DNA from: Sphingomonas naasensis
GTDB taxonomy: Bacteria; Pseudomonadota; Alphaproteobacteria; Sphingomonadales; Sphingomonadaceae
DNA length: 64,000 nt
Direction: 5' to 3'
Assembly (NCBI RefSeq): GCF_004792695.1
Contig: NZ_SRXU01000002.1
Span: 558,001 to 622,000 of the forward strand
A program made the position numbers and the translations under genes. The notes beneath the pieces were generated by a model. The model did not search any database, was not told the origin of the DNA, and saw nothing but the letters and a program-made list of their open reading frames with translations. Positions 1 through 8,738 of the stretch are shown one piece after another (the first letter of the stretch is position 1; the number at the start of each line of letters is the position of its first letter).

Positions 1-73
1 CAAACCGATCGCCAGCCTCGCCGACAGCAAGGCCAAGCCCGAATGGAAGCCCGGCGGCCAGCCGACCGAGTGA
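1..73 (+). CDS. 3' end of an unidentified gene
   Basis: An open frame enters from the left edge in the register starting at base 2 and ends at a TGA at 71-73. Only 23 residues are visible, a polar Lys/Pro/Gly-rich tail ending GQPTE. The next gene starts four bases after the stop, so the two may be cotranscribed. Nothing visible allows a function to be assigned. Confidence 0.5.
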   Translation, partial: KPIASLADSKAKPEWKPGGQPTE

Positions 74-77
74 GACG

Positions 78-308
78 ATGACCGCCGGCGAACTCCACGA
101 CCTGTTGGTCACTGCGCTCGTGCGCCAATATGGCGGCAGCAAGCGTGCCTGGCGCGCCGCGCTCGGCCCGCTGCGGGTGTACGACCCCGCCACGCATCCC
201 CACTGCAACTGGTCCGCTGCCCCTTCGGGCAGCAGCACCGAGAACGCCGCGATCGAGCGCCTGCAGGACGAGCTGCGCGGGAAACACCCGCTGGTGACGA
301 CAGGATAA
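78..308 (+). CDS. small conserved-type hypothetical protein, 76 aa
   Basis: An ATG four bases after the preceding stop opens a 76-residue soluble protein with a helical N-terminus (roughly residues 4-30), a central His/Asn/Trp-containing segment and a charged C-terminus. There is no signal peptide or membrane segment. Tight spacing and the GC-rich codon use of its neighbours support a real gene cotranscribed with the upstream partial gene. I do not recognise the family. Confidence 0.55.
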   Translation: MTAGELHDLLVTALVRQYGGSKRAWRAALGPLRVYDPATHPHCNWSAAPSGSSTENAAIERLQDELRGKHPLVTTG

Positions 309-310
309 GC

Positions 311-478
311 CGTCATCCCGGATGTTAGGCTTTCCCGGAAAACCACTGGTTTTCCGTTGGAAAGCCTTACAGTCCGGGATCCACCGCGCCGCTTGATGCT
401 TGCCTCACGATAGATCCCGGACAGCTCGATTTTCTGATCAAATCAGAGATTTGAAGAAAATCGGCTTCCGGGATGACG
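311..478. repeat. tandem pair of REP-like hairpin units
   Basis: Two back-to-back modules fill most of the gap before the metE 3' end. Each is bounded by ATCCCGGA and TCCGGGAT and holds an AT-richer hairpin. In module 1 (311-381) a near-perfect hairpin spans 327-367: AGGCTTTCC pairs with GGAAAGCCT and CGGAAAACC pairs with GGTTTTCCG around an ACT loop. In module 2 (413-478) GATTTTC (428-434) pairs with GAAAATC (456-462). The outermost arms, CGTCATCCCGGA at 311-322 and TCCGGGATGACG at 467-478, are also inverted copies. This architecture is typical of dispersed intergenic palindromic repeats. It could also act as a bidirectional terminator for the converging genes. Confidence 0.7.
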
Positions 479-528
479 GGCCGCGGACAAGCTGACGCGC
501 AAGGCCCAACCCTTGGCGCCGGCCCGTC

Positions 529-2814
529 TCACGCCGCGCGCAGCGTCCGCGCCGCGGCGACCATCGCTTCGATCGCCGGCTTCACTTCCTCCCATTTGCG
601 CGTCTTGAGCCCGCAATCGGGGTTCACCCAGAGCTGGTCGGGGCGGAGATGTGCTTGGGCGAGCCGCATCAGCGCGACCATCTCGCTCTCGCCGGGCACC
701 CGCGGCGCGTGGATGTCGTACACGCCCGGCCCGATCGCGCCGGGATAGCGGTACGCAGCGAAGCCCTCGAGCAGCTCCATCTGCGAGCGCGCGGTCTCGA
801 TCGAGATCACGTCGGCGTCCATCGCGCCGATCGCCGGCAGAATGTCGTTGAACTCCGAATAGCACATATGCGTGTGGATCTGGGTCGCGTCCGCCACGCC
901 CGCGGCGGAGAGCCGGAACGCGCCGACCGCCCAGGCGAGATAGGCGTTCCAGTCGCGCTTGCGTAACGGAAGCCCCTCGCGCAGCGCCGCCTCGTCGATC
1001 TGGATCGCCTTGCACCCCGCCGCCTCGAGGTCGGTGACTTCGTCGCGGATCGCAAGCGCGATCTGGCGGCACGAGTCCGCGCGCGGCTGATCGTCGCGGA
1101 CGAACGACCAGTTCAGGATCGTCACCGGCCCGGTGAGCATGCCTTTCACCGGCTTTTCGGTCAGGCTCTGGGCGTAGCGCCACCAATCGACCGTCATCGG
1201 CTGCGGCCGCGAGACGTCGCCATAGAGGATCGGCGGGCGAACGCAGCGCGAGCCATAGCTCTGCACCCAGCCATTGGTGGTGAAGGCAAAGCCGGCGAGC
1301 TGCTCGCCGAAATACTGGACCATGTCGTTGCGCTCGAACTCGCCATGGACGAGCATGTCGAGGCCGACTTCCTCCTGCCAGCGGATGGTGCGCTCGGTCT
1401 CCGCGCGCAGGAAGGCGTCATAGGCCGGCGCGTCGAGCTCGCCGCGGTTGAACCGCGCGCGGGCATTGCGCACTTCGCCGGTCTGCGGGAACGAGCCGAT
1501 CGTCGTGGTCGGGTAGGCCGGCAGGCCGAGCACCGCCGCCTGCGCCGCACCACGCGCGGCGATATCCGTCGCGCGGGCGTACATCGCCTCGGTGACGTCC
1601 GCCACGCGCGACCGGACCGCGGGATTGTGTACCCGCGGCGAGGCCTTGCGGTTCGCCACCGCCTGCGCGGCCCTGGCGAGCTCTTCGGAGACGCTCGCGC
1701 GTCCGTCGTTGAGCGCACGCTTGAGCAGCGCCAGCTCCTCGACCTTCTGCACCGCGAAGGCGAGCCATTCGGTCACCTCCGCATCGAGCTTCTTCTCGAG
1801 CGCCAGATCGACCGGGACATGGAGCAGCGAGCAGGACGGCGCCAACACCAGATCGCGCGTCGCCGCGATCGGCGCGATCCGATCGAGCAGCGCGTCGAGA
1901 TCGGCGCGCCAGACATTGCGCCCGTCGACGACACCCAGCGAGAGCAGCAACGATCGGGGCGCGGCCTTGAGCACGGCGTCGAGCTGCTCGGGCGCCCGGA
2001 CCAGATCGATATGCAGCCCCGCCACCGGCAGCGCCGCGGCGAAGGCGAGATTGTCGCCCAGCCCGCCGAAATAGGTCGTGAGCATCAGCTTCGGTCCCGA
2101 GCGCGATAGCCGGGCATAGGCGCGGGTCAGCGCCCGGCGCTGCTTCTCGTCGAGGTCGAGGACGAGCACCGGCTCGTCGATCTGCACCCATTCGGCGCCC
2201 GCATGCGCGAGCTGGCCGAGGATCGCGGCATAGAGGCCGAGCACTTCGTCGAGCGCGTCGAACGGATCGACGCCACGTCCCTTGGCGAGGCTCAGCCAGG
2301 TCACCGGCCCCAGCAGCACCGGCCGGGTCTCATAACCCTGCGCCCTGGCCTCGCGATATTCGTCGACGATCTTGAGCCGGTTAAGCGCGAGCTTCTGGCC
2401 CTCGGCGAGCTCGGGCACGAGATAGTGATAGTTGGTGTCGAACCATTTGGTCATCTCGCACGCGGTGACGCTGCCATGGCTGCACCCGGCATGGTCATCG
2501 CCGGTCGTGCCGCGCGCCATCGCGAAATAAGTGGCGAGCCCCGCCTCGCCATCGGCGCTGCGATAGCGTTCGGGGATCGCGCCGAGCATCACGCTGGTGT
2601 CGAGGACATGGTCGTAGAGCGAGAAGTCGTTCGACGGCAGCCAGTCGGTGCCGAGCGCCTTTTGCCGCGCCCAGCCAGCGGTGCGCAGGCCCGCGGCGGC
2701 CTCGAGCAGTTCAGATTCATTGGTCTTGCCGGACCAGAATGCCTCGAGCGCGTGCTTCAATTCGCGTCGCGGCCCGATGCGCGGGAAACCCAGTGTGGCA
2801 ACAGAGACGGTCAT
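529..2814 (-). CDS. metE: cobalamin-independent methionine synthase (5-methyltetrahydropteroyltriglutamate-homocysteine methyltransferase)
   Basis: The 761-residue product transfers the methyl group of methyl-tetrahydropteroyl-glutamate to homocysteine to make methionine in the cytoplasm. The N-terminus LGFPRIGPRRELK, the C-terminal TTTIGSFPQT and the zinc-site segments IHTHMCYSEF and NPDCGLKTR are hallmark MetE motifs, and length matches the family (about 750-770 residues). I prefer the ATG at 2814 over a TTG at 2823. A cobalamin riboswitch lies just upstream on the same strand, so expression is expected only when B12 is scarce. The gene stands alone, converging on the REP-like repeat. Confidence 0.97.
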   Translation of the reverse strand: MTVSVATLGFPRIGPRRELKHALEAFWSGKTNESELLEAAAGLRTAGWARQKALGTDWLPSNDFSLYDHVLDTSVMLGAIPERYRSADGEAGLATYFAMARGTTGDDHAGCSHGSVTACEMTKWFDTNYHYLVPELAEGQKLALNRLKIVDEYREARAQGYETRPVLLGPVTWLSLAKGRGVDPFDALDEVLGLYAAILGQLAHAGAEWVQIDEPVLVLDLDEKQRRALTRAYARLSRSGPKLMLTTYFGGLGDNLAFAAALPVAGLHIDLVRAPEQLDAVLKAAPRSLLLSLGVVDGRNVWRADLDALLDRIAPIAATRDLVLAPSCSLLHVPVDLALEKKLDAEVTEWLAFAVQKVEELALLKRALNDGRASVSEELARAAQAVANRKASPRVHNPAVRSRVADVTEAMYARATDIAARGAAQAAVLGLPAYPTTTIGSFPQTGEVRNARARFNRGELDAPAYDAFLRAETERTIRWQEEVGLDMLVHGEFERNDMVQYFGEQLAGFAFTTNGWVQSYGSRCVRPPILYGDVSRPQPMTVDWWRYAQSLTEKPVKGMLTGPVTILNWSFVRDDQPRADSCRQIALAIRDEVTDLEAAGCKAIQIDEAALREGLPLRKRDWNAYLAWAVGAFRLSAAGVADATQIHTHMCYSEFNDILPAIGAMDADVISIETARSQMELLEGFAAYRYPGAIGPGVYDIHAPRVPGESEMVALMRLAQAHLRPDQLWVNPDCGLKTRKWEEVKPAIEAMVAAARTLRAA

Positions 2815-2917
2815 GTTCTTCAACCCCGAAGAATGGGCGAGGAACAGCGGAACAGACGCGCGCAGGCACGGACGCGACGGCCGGCATGCAAGCGGCCGAT
2901 CCGGGCACCCCGCCGGT

Positions 2918-3085
2918 GGACGTTATCGCGTCGCGGGCAGGTCTCCTGGCTCGCGGGTCAGCGCGGCGATCCGTCTTCCCGGGGCGAGCCCCAGTGACAT
3001 GTTGGATCGCAGCTCGCCGCTTACAGTTGCGGGGGCAGCGCCGGCATCGCACCGGCTTCCCGTCTTAGCTCCGCCGCGGGCATGC
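2918..3085 (-). promoter_or_regulatory. cobalamin (B12) riboswitch in the metE leader
   Basis: Read on the minus strand, the region contains the conserved cobalamin riboswitch blocks in order: GGGAAGCCGGTG, then the B12-box core GCTGCCCCCGCAACTGTAAG, then CACTGG followed by CCCGGGAAGACGG, and finally the GCGAGCCAGGAGACCTGCC closing block. It ends about 100 bases before the metE start. Known biology: bound adenosylcobalamin switches off the B12-independent enzyme. The matches to the consensus blocks are direct. The exact 5' and 3' limits are estimates. Confidence 0.95.
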
Positions 3086-3141
3086 GCCCGGACGGAGAAC
3101 CTTCGACGCGCGCAGGATCGCACCGTGGGGGAGCCCCGTCA

Positions 3142-3173
3142 AGCATCATATAAAGAAATCTTTATATGATGCT
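3142..3173 (-). terminator. 14-bp AT-rich inverted repeat at the regA 3' end
   Basis: AGCATCATATAAAG (3142-3155) and CTTTATATGATGCT (3160-3173) form a perfect 14-bp stem with a 4-base loop. The right arm overlaps the regA stop codon. It is strikingly AT-rich for this genome. It probably ends or stabilises the regBA transcript, although no long T-tract follows. It also lies in the metE promoter region, so a protein-binding role cannot be excluded. Confidence 0.55.
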
Positions 3174-3708
3174 ATTTGACCGGTCGCTTCTCCAGTTTGC
3201 GCGCGAGCGTGCGACGATGCATGCCGAGGCGGCGCGCGGTCTCGGAGATGTTGAATCCGGTCGCCGCCAGCGTCTCGTTGATCATCTCCCACTCATGCGT
3301 CTTGAGCGAGGTCGCGCGGCCGGTGACGGGCACCTGGGGATCGCCCATCGCCTTGCCGAATGCCGCTTCGATGTCGTCGGTGTTGGAAGGCTTGGCGAGA
3401 TAGTGGCTGGCGCCGAGCTTGATCGCCTCGACTGCGGTGCCGATGCTCGCATAGCCGGTGAGCACCACGATCAGCATTGCGGGATCGCGCGCGTGCAGCG
3501 TCGCGACGCAGGGCAGCCCCGATGCGGTGCCGAGCTTGAGATCGACGACGGCGCGGTCGGGCGTCTCCTCGGCAAGCAGCGCGTCGAGCTCGGCCGGCCC
3601 GGATGCCACCCGGACGCGATAGCCGCGTCGCTCGAACGAGCGCTGCAGCGTCCGCGCGAAGGTCGCGTCGTCCTCGACGATGATCAGGCTGGGACCGTCC
3701 ACCATCAT
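3172..3708 (-). CDS. regA: RegA/PrrA/ActR-type redox response regulator
   Basis: The 178-residue protein has a receiver domain (about 8-120) with acidic pocket EDD and phospho-acceptor Asp56 in VVDLKLG. A short Pro-containing linker follows, then a Fis-type helix-turn-helix ending NISETARRLGMHRRTLARKL, the signature of RegA. It should be phosphorylated by the kinase encoded just upstream and regulate respiratory genes according to redox state. Its ATG overlaps the kinase stop by four bases (ATGA), indicating translational coupling. Adjacency to the SURF1-cyo genes suggests terminal oxidase control, which is an inference from context. Confidence 0.9.
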   Translation of the reverse strand: MMVDGPSLIIVEDDATFARTLQRSFERRGYRVRVASGPAELDALLAEETPDRAVVDLKLGTASGLPCVATLHARDPAMLIVVLTGYASIGTAVEAIKLGASHYLAKPSNTDDIEAAFGKAMGDPQVPVTGRATSLKTHEWEMINETLAATGFNISETARRLGMHRRTLARKLEKRPVK

Positions 3709-5012
3709 TCTCCCCCGGTTCCGGCGAGCGGTAGCAGGATGCGCACTTCGGCGCCGCTGTCGAGATTCCGCGCCTCGAGCCGTCCGCCGAGCCGTCGCGC
3801 GACATTGGCGGCGAGGAACAGGCCAAGCCCATGCCCGGCGCCCTTGCTCGACTGATAGGGTTTGCCGACATGCGCCAGCGCATCGGGCTCGAAGCCCGGC
3901 CCGAAATCGCGCACCGCGATCGACAGCATCTCGCCTTCCGCCCGGACGATCAGCCCGACACCCGTCGGCGAGGCCGCGGCGGCATTGTCGAGCAGATTCC
4001 ACACCGCCTGACGCAGCGCCGGGTCGGCGGCGACCACCGCTGCCTCGACCCCGTCGCGGCTATAGCCGAGCGGCACCTGCGGATGCGTCGGCCGCCACGC
4101 CGCGGCCAGCTCATCGAGATAGGCGGCGGCCCGCACGCTCTCCATCGCCTCGCCGCGCGGCTGGCCGGCCGAATGGAGGATGTCGGAGACGATCGCCTTG
4201 CAGCGCCGCACCTCGGCCTGCATCTCCTCGACCTCGCCCGCCAGCTGCGGGTCCGCTGCGATCGCCGGCATCCGCCGCCAGTCGGCGAGGATCACCGACA
4301 GCGAGCCGAGCGGCGTCCCCAGCTCGTGCGCGGCGCCCGAGGCGAACAGTCCCATCCGCACGATGCCCTCCTCTTCCGCCGCATGCTGGCGCAGGTCGGA
4401 AAGATAGTCGTCGCGGGCATGGAGGTTGCGGCTGATCCGGACGATGAACATGACGAGCAGCGTCGCGACCATCAGGAAGCCGATCCAGCGGCCGATCGCG
4501 AACAGGTCCGCGCCTTCGGGGATCAGCCCGATCGGCAGCTCGAGCGGAACGTAGCGGACGGTGAGCAGCGCATAGCTCAGCCCGGCGGCGAACAGCAGGA
4601 TCGCCACCGACGCGGGCGGCAACAGGATCGCGCCGAGCACCACCTGCAGCAGGAACAGCGAGATGAACGGGTTGGTCGCGCCGCCGCTGAAATAGAGCTG
4701 CAGCGTCAGCACCCCCATGTCGATCAGCAGCGCGACCATCACCTCGATGTTGCGCACGCGGTGATGCGGCAGCGCCATCCGGGCGACGAAATTGGCGCCG
4801 GCGAGGAACAGCGCGACGCTGAGCATCTCGGCGAGCGGCAGCGGCACGCCGAGCGCGAAATGCACGAACAGGATGGTCAGCGTCTGCCCGACGACCGCGA
4901 TCCAGCGCAGCTGCATCAGCTGGCGCATATTCTCCGCCGCGGCGGTATCCGCCGGGAGGCCGTTCGGGGCGCCGGAGCGTCGCCGCGTCAGCGCGAGCAG
5001 CGGTGCGTCCAT
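3705..5012 (-). CDS. regB: RegB/PrrB/ActS-type membrane sensor histidine kinase
   Basis: About 435 residues: an N-terminal membrane domain with some six hydrophobic segments (about 35-190), then DHp and ATPase domains. It carries the RegB quinone-site motif GGATNPFISLFLLQ, the H-box GAAHELGTPLGSL, the Cys in EVRRCKAIVSDIL where RegB has its redox-active cysteine, and G-boxes DFGPGF and GHGLGLFLA. Known RegB senses the ubiquinone pool and oxygen. The chosen ATG at 5012 overlaps the SURF1 stop as TGATG; an in-frame start at 5036 is possible. It is cotranscribed with regA. Confidence 0.9.
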   Translation of the reverse strand: MDAPLLALTRRRSGAPNGLPADTAAAENMRQLMQLRWIAVVGQTLTILFVHFALGVPLPLAEMLSVALFLAGANFVARMALPHHRVRNIEVMVALLIDMGVLTLQLYFSGGATNPFISLFLLQVVLGAILLPPASVAILLFAAGLSYALLTVRYVPLELPIGLIPEGADLFAIGRWIGFLMVATLLVMFIVRISRNLHARDDYLSDLRQHAAEEEGIVRMGLFASGAAHELGTPLGSLSVILADWRRMPAIAADPQLAGEVEEMQAEVRRCKAIVSDILHSAGQPRGEAMESVRAAAYLDELAAAWRPTHPQVPLGYSRDGVEAAVVAADPALRQAVWNLLDNAAAASPTGVGLIVRAEGEMLSIAVRDFGPGFEPDALAHVGKPYQSSKGAGHGLGLFLAANVARRLGGRLEARNLDSGAEVRILLPLAGTGGE

Positions 5013-5776
5013 CACCGCCGCACCGGGCTGCGCCACGCCAGGGCGGCCGCCTCCGCGCTCAGCAGCGCGAGCGCGAACCAGGTGAGCGCATAGACGAGAT
5101 GGCTGTTGCGAAAGCGGACCACGGTGAGCCCGCCTAGCGGATAGCCGCCCGGGTTGGGAGAGGCATCGGCATCGACGAAGAAAGGCGCGACCGGGCCGAG
5201 CCCCCGCGTCCGCGCGATGGCGGCAACGTCCCGCGAATACCAGCGGTCCGCCGCCGGATCGTTCGAGCGCAGGAAACCGCCCGCCGGCTCGCTGGCGCGC
5301 ATCAGCCCGATCACGGTCACCGTGCCGCTCACCTGCCCCGCCGTCCGCGTAGACGCACTCCGGCGATCGCCGGGGACGAAACCGCGATTGACCAGCACGA
5401 TCCCCTGCCCGGTGCGCAGCGGCGTCACCACCCAGAAACCGGCGCCGCGCTCGGTCACCGCCTGCACCAGCGTCTCGCGGTCATGCTCGAACACGCCGCG
5501 CGCCCGCACCCGCCGATATTCGAACGCCTGCGTGCCGAGGCCCGACCAGCCGGCCGGAGGCGGCACCGGCGCCGGCGCCGCATGGATGCGCGCATCGACG
5601 CGCGCGATCAGATCCTGCTTCCACGCGAGCCGCTGGACCTGCCAGATACCGAGCGCCGCGAAGCCGGCCGCTGCGAGCAGGGCCAGCCCGATCAGCAGCG
5701 CGCGTTTCAGGACGGCGCGCCCATCTCCGCCGAGGGCATCGGCATCATGTTGCTGTTGAGATGGTACATGATCCAC
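5012..5776 (-). CDS. SURF1-family cytochrome oxidase biogenesis protein
   Basis: SURF1 proteins are inner-membrane factors that help assemble haem-copper oxidases. Two membrane helices bracket a periplasmic domain, one near the start (ALLIGLALLAAAGFAALGIWQ) and one near the C-terminus (LVYALTWFALALLSAEAAAL). The family pattern LGIWQVQRLAWK, FEYRRVRARGVF and LVNRGFVP is clear. The start is uncertain: the first ATG (5776) overlaps cyoD by 70 bases, and no ATG, GTG or TTG falls between the cyoD stop and the first helix, so a CTG near 5710 or a long overlap must be used. It sits between cyoD and regB in one leftward transcript. Confidence 0.85.
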   Translation of the reverse strand: MDHVPSQQQHDADALGGDGRAVLKRALLIGLALLAAAGFAALGIWQVQRLAWKQDLIARVDARIHAAPAPVPPPAGWSGLGTQAFEYRRVRARGVFEHDRETLVQAVTERGAGFWVVTPLRTGQGIVLVNRGFVPGDRRSASTRTAGQVSGTVTVIGLMRASEPAGGFLRSNDPAADRWYSRDVAAIARTRGLGPVAPFFVDADASPNPGGYPLGGLTVVRFRNSHLVYALTWFALALLSAEAAALAWRSPVRR

Positions 5777-6090
5777 AGCGAGCCCGCGAGCACGATCACC
5801 ACCAGCACGGCGGTGAAGACATAGGCCATCAGCGTCCAGCCGCCCTCGGCGCGTGTGTTGACGTGGAGGAAGCAGACCGTGTGGACGAGGATCTGCACCA
5901 CCGCGAATCCGATGATCAGGATCGTCGTGACCGCCGGGTTCTGCAGCGCCCCGGTCATCACCAGCCAGAACGGAATCGCGGTGAGCACCACCGACAGCAG
6001 GAAGCCGATCAGATAGCCGCGGCGCGTGAAATGGGGTGCCTCGTCATGGCCATGGCCATGATCGTCGTGCGAATGGGTGGCGTCGTTCAT
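5707..6090 (-). CDS. cyoD: cytochrome o ubiquinol oxidase subunit IV
   Basis: The 127-residue protein has a His/Asp-rich N-terminal tail (HSHDDHGHGHDE) followed by three membrane helices, as expected for CyoD. The segment GYLIGFLLSVVLTAIPFWLV and the later QILVHTVCFLHVN are family signatures. CyoD stabilises CuB binding during assembly of the bo3-type oxidase. The ATG at 6090 overlaps the cyoC stop by four bases, which decides the start. Confidence 0.95.
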   Translation of the reverse strand: MNDATHSHDDHGHGHDEAPHFTRRGYLIGFLLSVVLTAIPFWLVMTGALQNPAVTTILIIGFAVVQILVHTVCFLHVNTRAEGGWTLMAYVFTAVLVVIVLAGSLWIMYHLNSNMMPMPSAEMGAPS

Positions 6091-6722
6091 CGCAGGGCCC
6101 CGAGCAGATAGACGAAGGTGAAGACGCCGATCCAGACGACGTCGAGGAAGTGCCAGAACATGCTGAGGCACATCAGCCGCCGCTTGTTCTCGGCGATCAG
6201 GCCGCGCTGGCCGAGCTGGACCAGCATCACGCCGACCCAGATGATGCCGAAGGTGACGTGCAGCCCGTGGGTCGAGACCAGCGTGAAGAACGCCGAGAGG
6301 AAGGCGCTGCGCTGCGGCGTCGCGCCCTCGGCGATCAGATTGCCGAACTCGAACAGCTCGATCCCGACAAAGCCGGCGCCGAGCAGCCCGGTCACCGCCA
6401 GCCAGAGCTGGGTGGCGCGCAGCTTGTCTTCCTGCATCGCGATCACCGCGAAGCCATAGGTGATCGACGAGGTGAGCAGCAGCGCGGTGTTGAGCGCGAC
6501 CAGCGGCAGCTCGAAGATCTCGTGCGGCGCCGGGCCGCCGGCATAGCTGGTGCTCAGCACGCCATAGGTGGCGAACAGCGTCGCGAAGATGAGCGCGTCG
6601 CTCATCAGGTAGATCCAGAACCCGATCAGCGTGCTGCCGCCGGGCGCGTGATGATGCTTGTCCTCCACATCGTAGAAGGACAGCTCGGTGGCGTGAGGTT
6701 CGGTCACTGCGTCCGCGGCCAT
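6087..6722 (-). CDS. cyoC: cytochrome o ubiquinol oxidase subunit III
   Basis: A 211-residue protein with five predicted membrane helices, matching CyoC length and topology. Diagnostic segments are GFWIYLMSDALIFATLFATY, a conserved Glu in GIELFEF and the C-terminal FWHFLDVVWIGVFTFVYLLG. It lacks the two extra helices of aa3-type subunit III. It lies one base after cyoB and overlaps cyoD by four bases, so the subunits are translated as a block. Confidence 0.96.
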   Translation of the reverse strand: MAADAVTEPHATELSFYDVEDKHHHAPGGSTLIGFWIYLMSDALIFATLFATYGVLSTSYAGGPAPHEIFELPLVALNTALLLTSSITYGFAVIAMQEDKLRATQLWLAVTGLLGAGFVGIELFEFGNLIAEGATPQRSAFLSAFFTLVSTHGLHVTFGIIWVGVMLVQLGQRGLIAENKRRLMCLSMFWHFLDVVWIGVFTFVYLLGALR

Positions 6723-6723
6723 G

Positions 6724-8724
6724 TCAGGCTCCCGCCGCGAGCAGCTGGGTGCGCGCGTCCTCGTTCTGCGTCACTTCGTCCGCGGGGATGAAGTAATCGC
6801 GGTTGTAGTTGAAGGTGTGGACGATGGCGACGACCAGCAGCCCCACCGCGGAGAGCGCCGCGAGCCACCACATGTACCAGATCATCCCGAAGCCGAGCGC
6901 CAGCGCCAGGCCGGAGAGGATCACCCCCGTGCCGGTGTTGCGCGGCATGTGGATCGGCTTGAAGCCGGTGGTCGGGCGCTGCGCGCCGCGCTCCTTCATG
7001 TCGTACCACGCGTCGAGATCGTGGATCACCGGCGTGACGGCGAAGTTGTAGGCCGGCGGCGGCGACGAGGTCGACCATTCGAGCGTGCGGCCGCCCCATG
7101 GATCGCCCGTGGTGTCGCGCAGCTTGTCGCGGTTTTTGATGCTCACCCCGATCTGGATGAGGAAGCCGAGGATGCCGACCGCGATGATCGCCACGCCGAT
7201 CGCGGCGATGACGAACAGCCACTGGGTCGACGGGTCCTCGATATGCTGGAGGCGCCGCGTGACGCCCATCAGGCCCGCCACGTACATCGGTGTCCACGCG
7301 ACCCAATAGCCGATCACCCAGCCCCAGAAATTGACCTTACCCCAGAACGGATCGAGCCGGAAGCCGAAGGCCTTGGGCCACCAATATTCGATCGCCGCGA
7401 ACAGGCCGAACACCACGCCGCCGATGATCACGTTGTGGAAATGCGCGACGAGGAACAGCGAGTTGTGGAGCACGAAGTCGGCCGGGGGCACCGCGAGCAG
7501 CACGCCGGTCATCCCGCCCACCACGAAGGTGATCATGAAGGCGAGAACCCACTGCATCGGCAGCTCGAAGCGGATGCGGCCGCGGTACATCGTGAACAGC
7601 CAGTTGAAGATCTTCGCGCCGGTCGGGATCGAGATGATCATCGTCGCGATGCCGAAGAAGCTGTTGACGCTCGCGCCCGAGCCCATGGTGAAGAAGTGGT
7701 GGAGCCACACCAGCCACGACAGGATCGTGATCACCACCGTCGCGTAGACCATCGACGAATAGCCGAATAGCCGCTTGCCGGTGAAGGTCGAGGTGATCTC
7801 GGAATAGATGCCGAACGCCGGCAGGACGAGGACGTACACTTCGGGGTGGCCCCAGATCCACACCAGGTTCCAGTACATCATCGGGTTGCCGCCGAGATCG
7901 TTGGTGAAGAAGTTGAAGCCGAGATAGCGGTCGAGCATCAGCATCGCGAACGCGGCGGTCAGCACCGGGAAGATCGCGACGACGAGGATGTTGCTGCAGA
8001 AAGCGGTCCACACGAAGATCGGCATCTTCATCATCGTCATGCCCGGCGCGCGCATCTTGATCACCGTGGCGACCATGTTGATGCCCGACAGGGTCGTGCC
8101 GATACCGGCTATCTGCAGCGCCCAGAGATAATAATCCGGCCCGGTGCCCGGGCTGTTCTGCAGATTGGAGACCGGCACATAGTTGAGCCAGCCCGCGGTC
8201 GAAAACTCGCCGACGAACAGCGAGATCATCACCAGCCCGGCGCCCGCGGCAGTCAGCCAGAAGCTCAGATTGTTGAGATAGGGAAAGGCCACGTCGCGCG
8301 CGCCGATCTGCAGCGGCATGACGAAGTTGACGATCCCGACGACCAGCGGGATCGCGACGAAGAAGATCATGATCGTCCCGTGCGCGGTGAAGACCTGATC
8401 ATAATGGTGCGGTGGGAGATAGCCTTCGCTGCCGCCGAACGCGATCGCCTGCTGCAGGCGCATCATGATCGCGTCGGAGAAACCGCGCAGCAGCATGATC
8501 ACGCCGAGGATCATGTACATGATCCCGATCTTCTTGTGGTCGATCGAAGTGAACCACTCGCGCCACAGCCAGCCCCAGAGCCGGTATTTGGTGATCGCGG
8601 CGAGCACGCCGATCCCGCCGAGGACGACGCCCGCGAACGTGACGAGCAGGATCGGCTCGTGGATCGGGAAGGATTCGAAGGTGAGGCGGCCGAAGATTGC
8701 CCGGCTGAGACTTTCGTCGAACAT
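6724..8724 (-). CDS. cyoB: cytochrome o ubiquinol oxidase subunit I
   Basis: The 666-residue catalytic subunit oxidises ubiquinol, reduces oxygen to water and pumps protons. It is a multi-spanning membrane protein. The haem-copper core is intact: [15 protein letters not shown] carries the CuB His, the proton-channel Glu and the cross-linked Tyr; WLHHF has the His pair for CuB; and HFHNVIIGG carries haem ligands. The N-terminal [17 protein letters not shown] block is typical of CyoB. It follows cyoA by 14 bases. Confidence 0.98.
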   Translation of the reverse strand: MFDESLSRAIFGRLTFESFPIHEPILLVTFAGVVLGGIGVLAAITKYRLWGWLWREWFTSIDHKKIGIMYMILGVIMLLRGFSDAIMMRLQQAIAFGGSEGYLPPHHYDQVFTAHGTIMIFFVAIPLVVGIVNFVMPLQIGARDVAFPYLNNLSFWLTAAGAGLVMISLFVGEFSTAGWLNYVPVSNLQNSPGTGPDYYLWALQIAGIGTTLSGINMVATVIKMRAPGMTMMKMPIFVWTAFCSNILVVAIFPVLTAAFAMLMLDRYLGFNFFTNDLGGNPMMYWNLVWIWGHPEVYVLVLPAFGIYSEITSTFTGKRLFGYSSMVYATVVITILSWLVWLHHFFTMGSGASVNSFFGIATMIISIPTGAKIFNWLFTMYRGRIRFELPMQWVLAFMITFVVGGMTGVLLAVPPADFVLHNSLFLVAHFHNVIIGGVVFGLFAAIEYWWPKAFGFRLDPFWGKVNFWGWVIGYWVAWTPMYVAGLMGVTRRLQHIEDPSTQWLFVIAAIGVAIIAVGILGFLIQIGVSIKNRDKLRDTTGDPWGGRTLEWSTSSPPPAYNFAVTPVIHDLDAWYDMKERGAQRPTTGFKPIHMPRNTGTGVILSGLALALGFGMIWYMWWLAALSAVGLLVVAIVHTFNYNRDYFIPADEVTQNEDARTQLLAAGA

Positions 8725-8738
8725 GATGGCTCCGGCGG

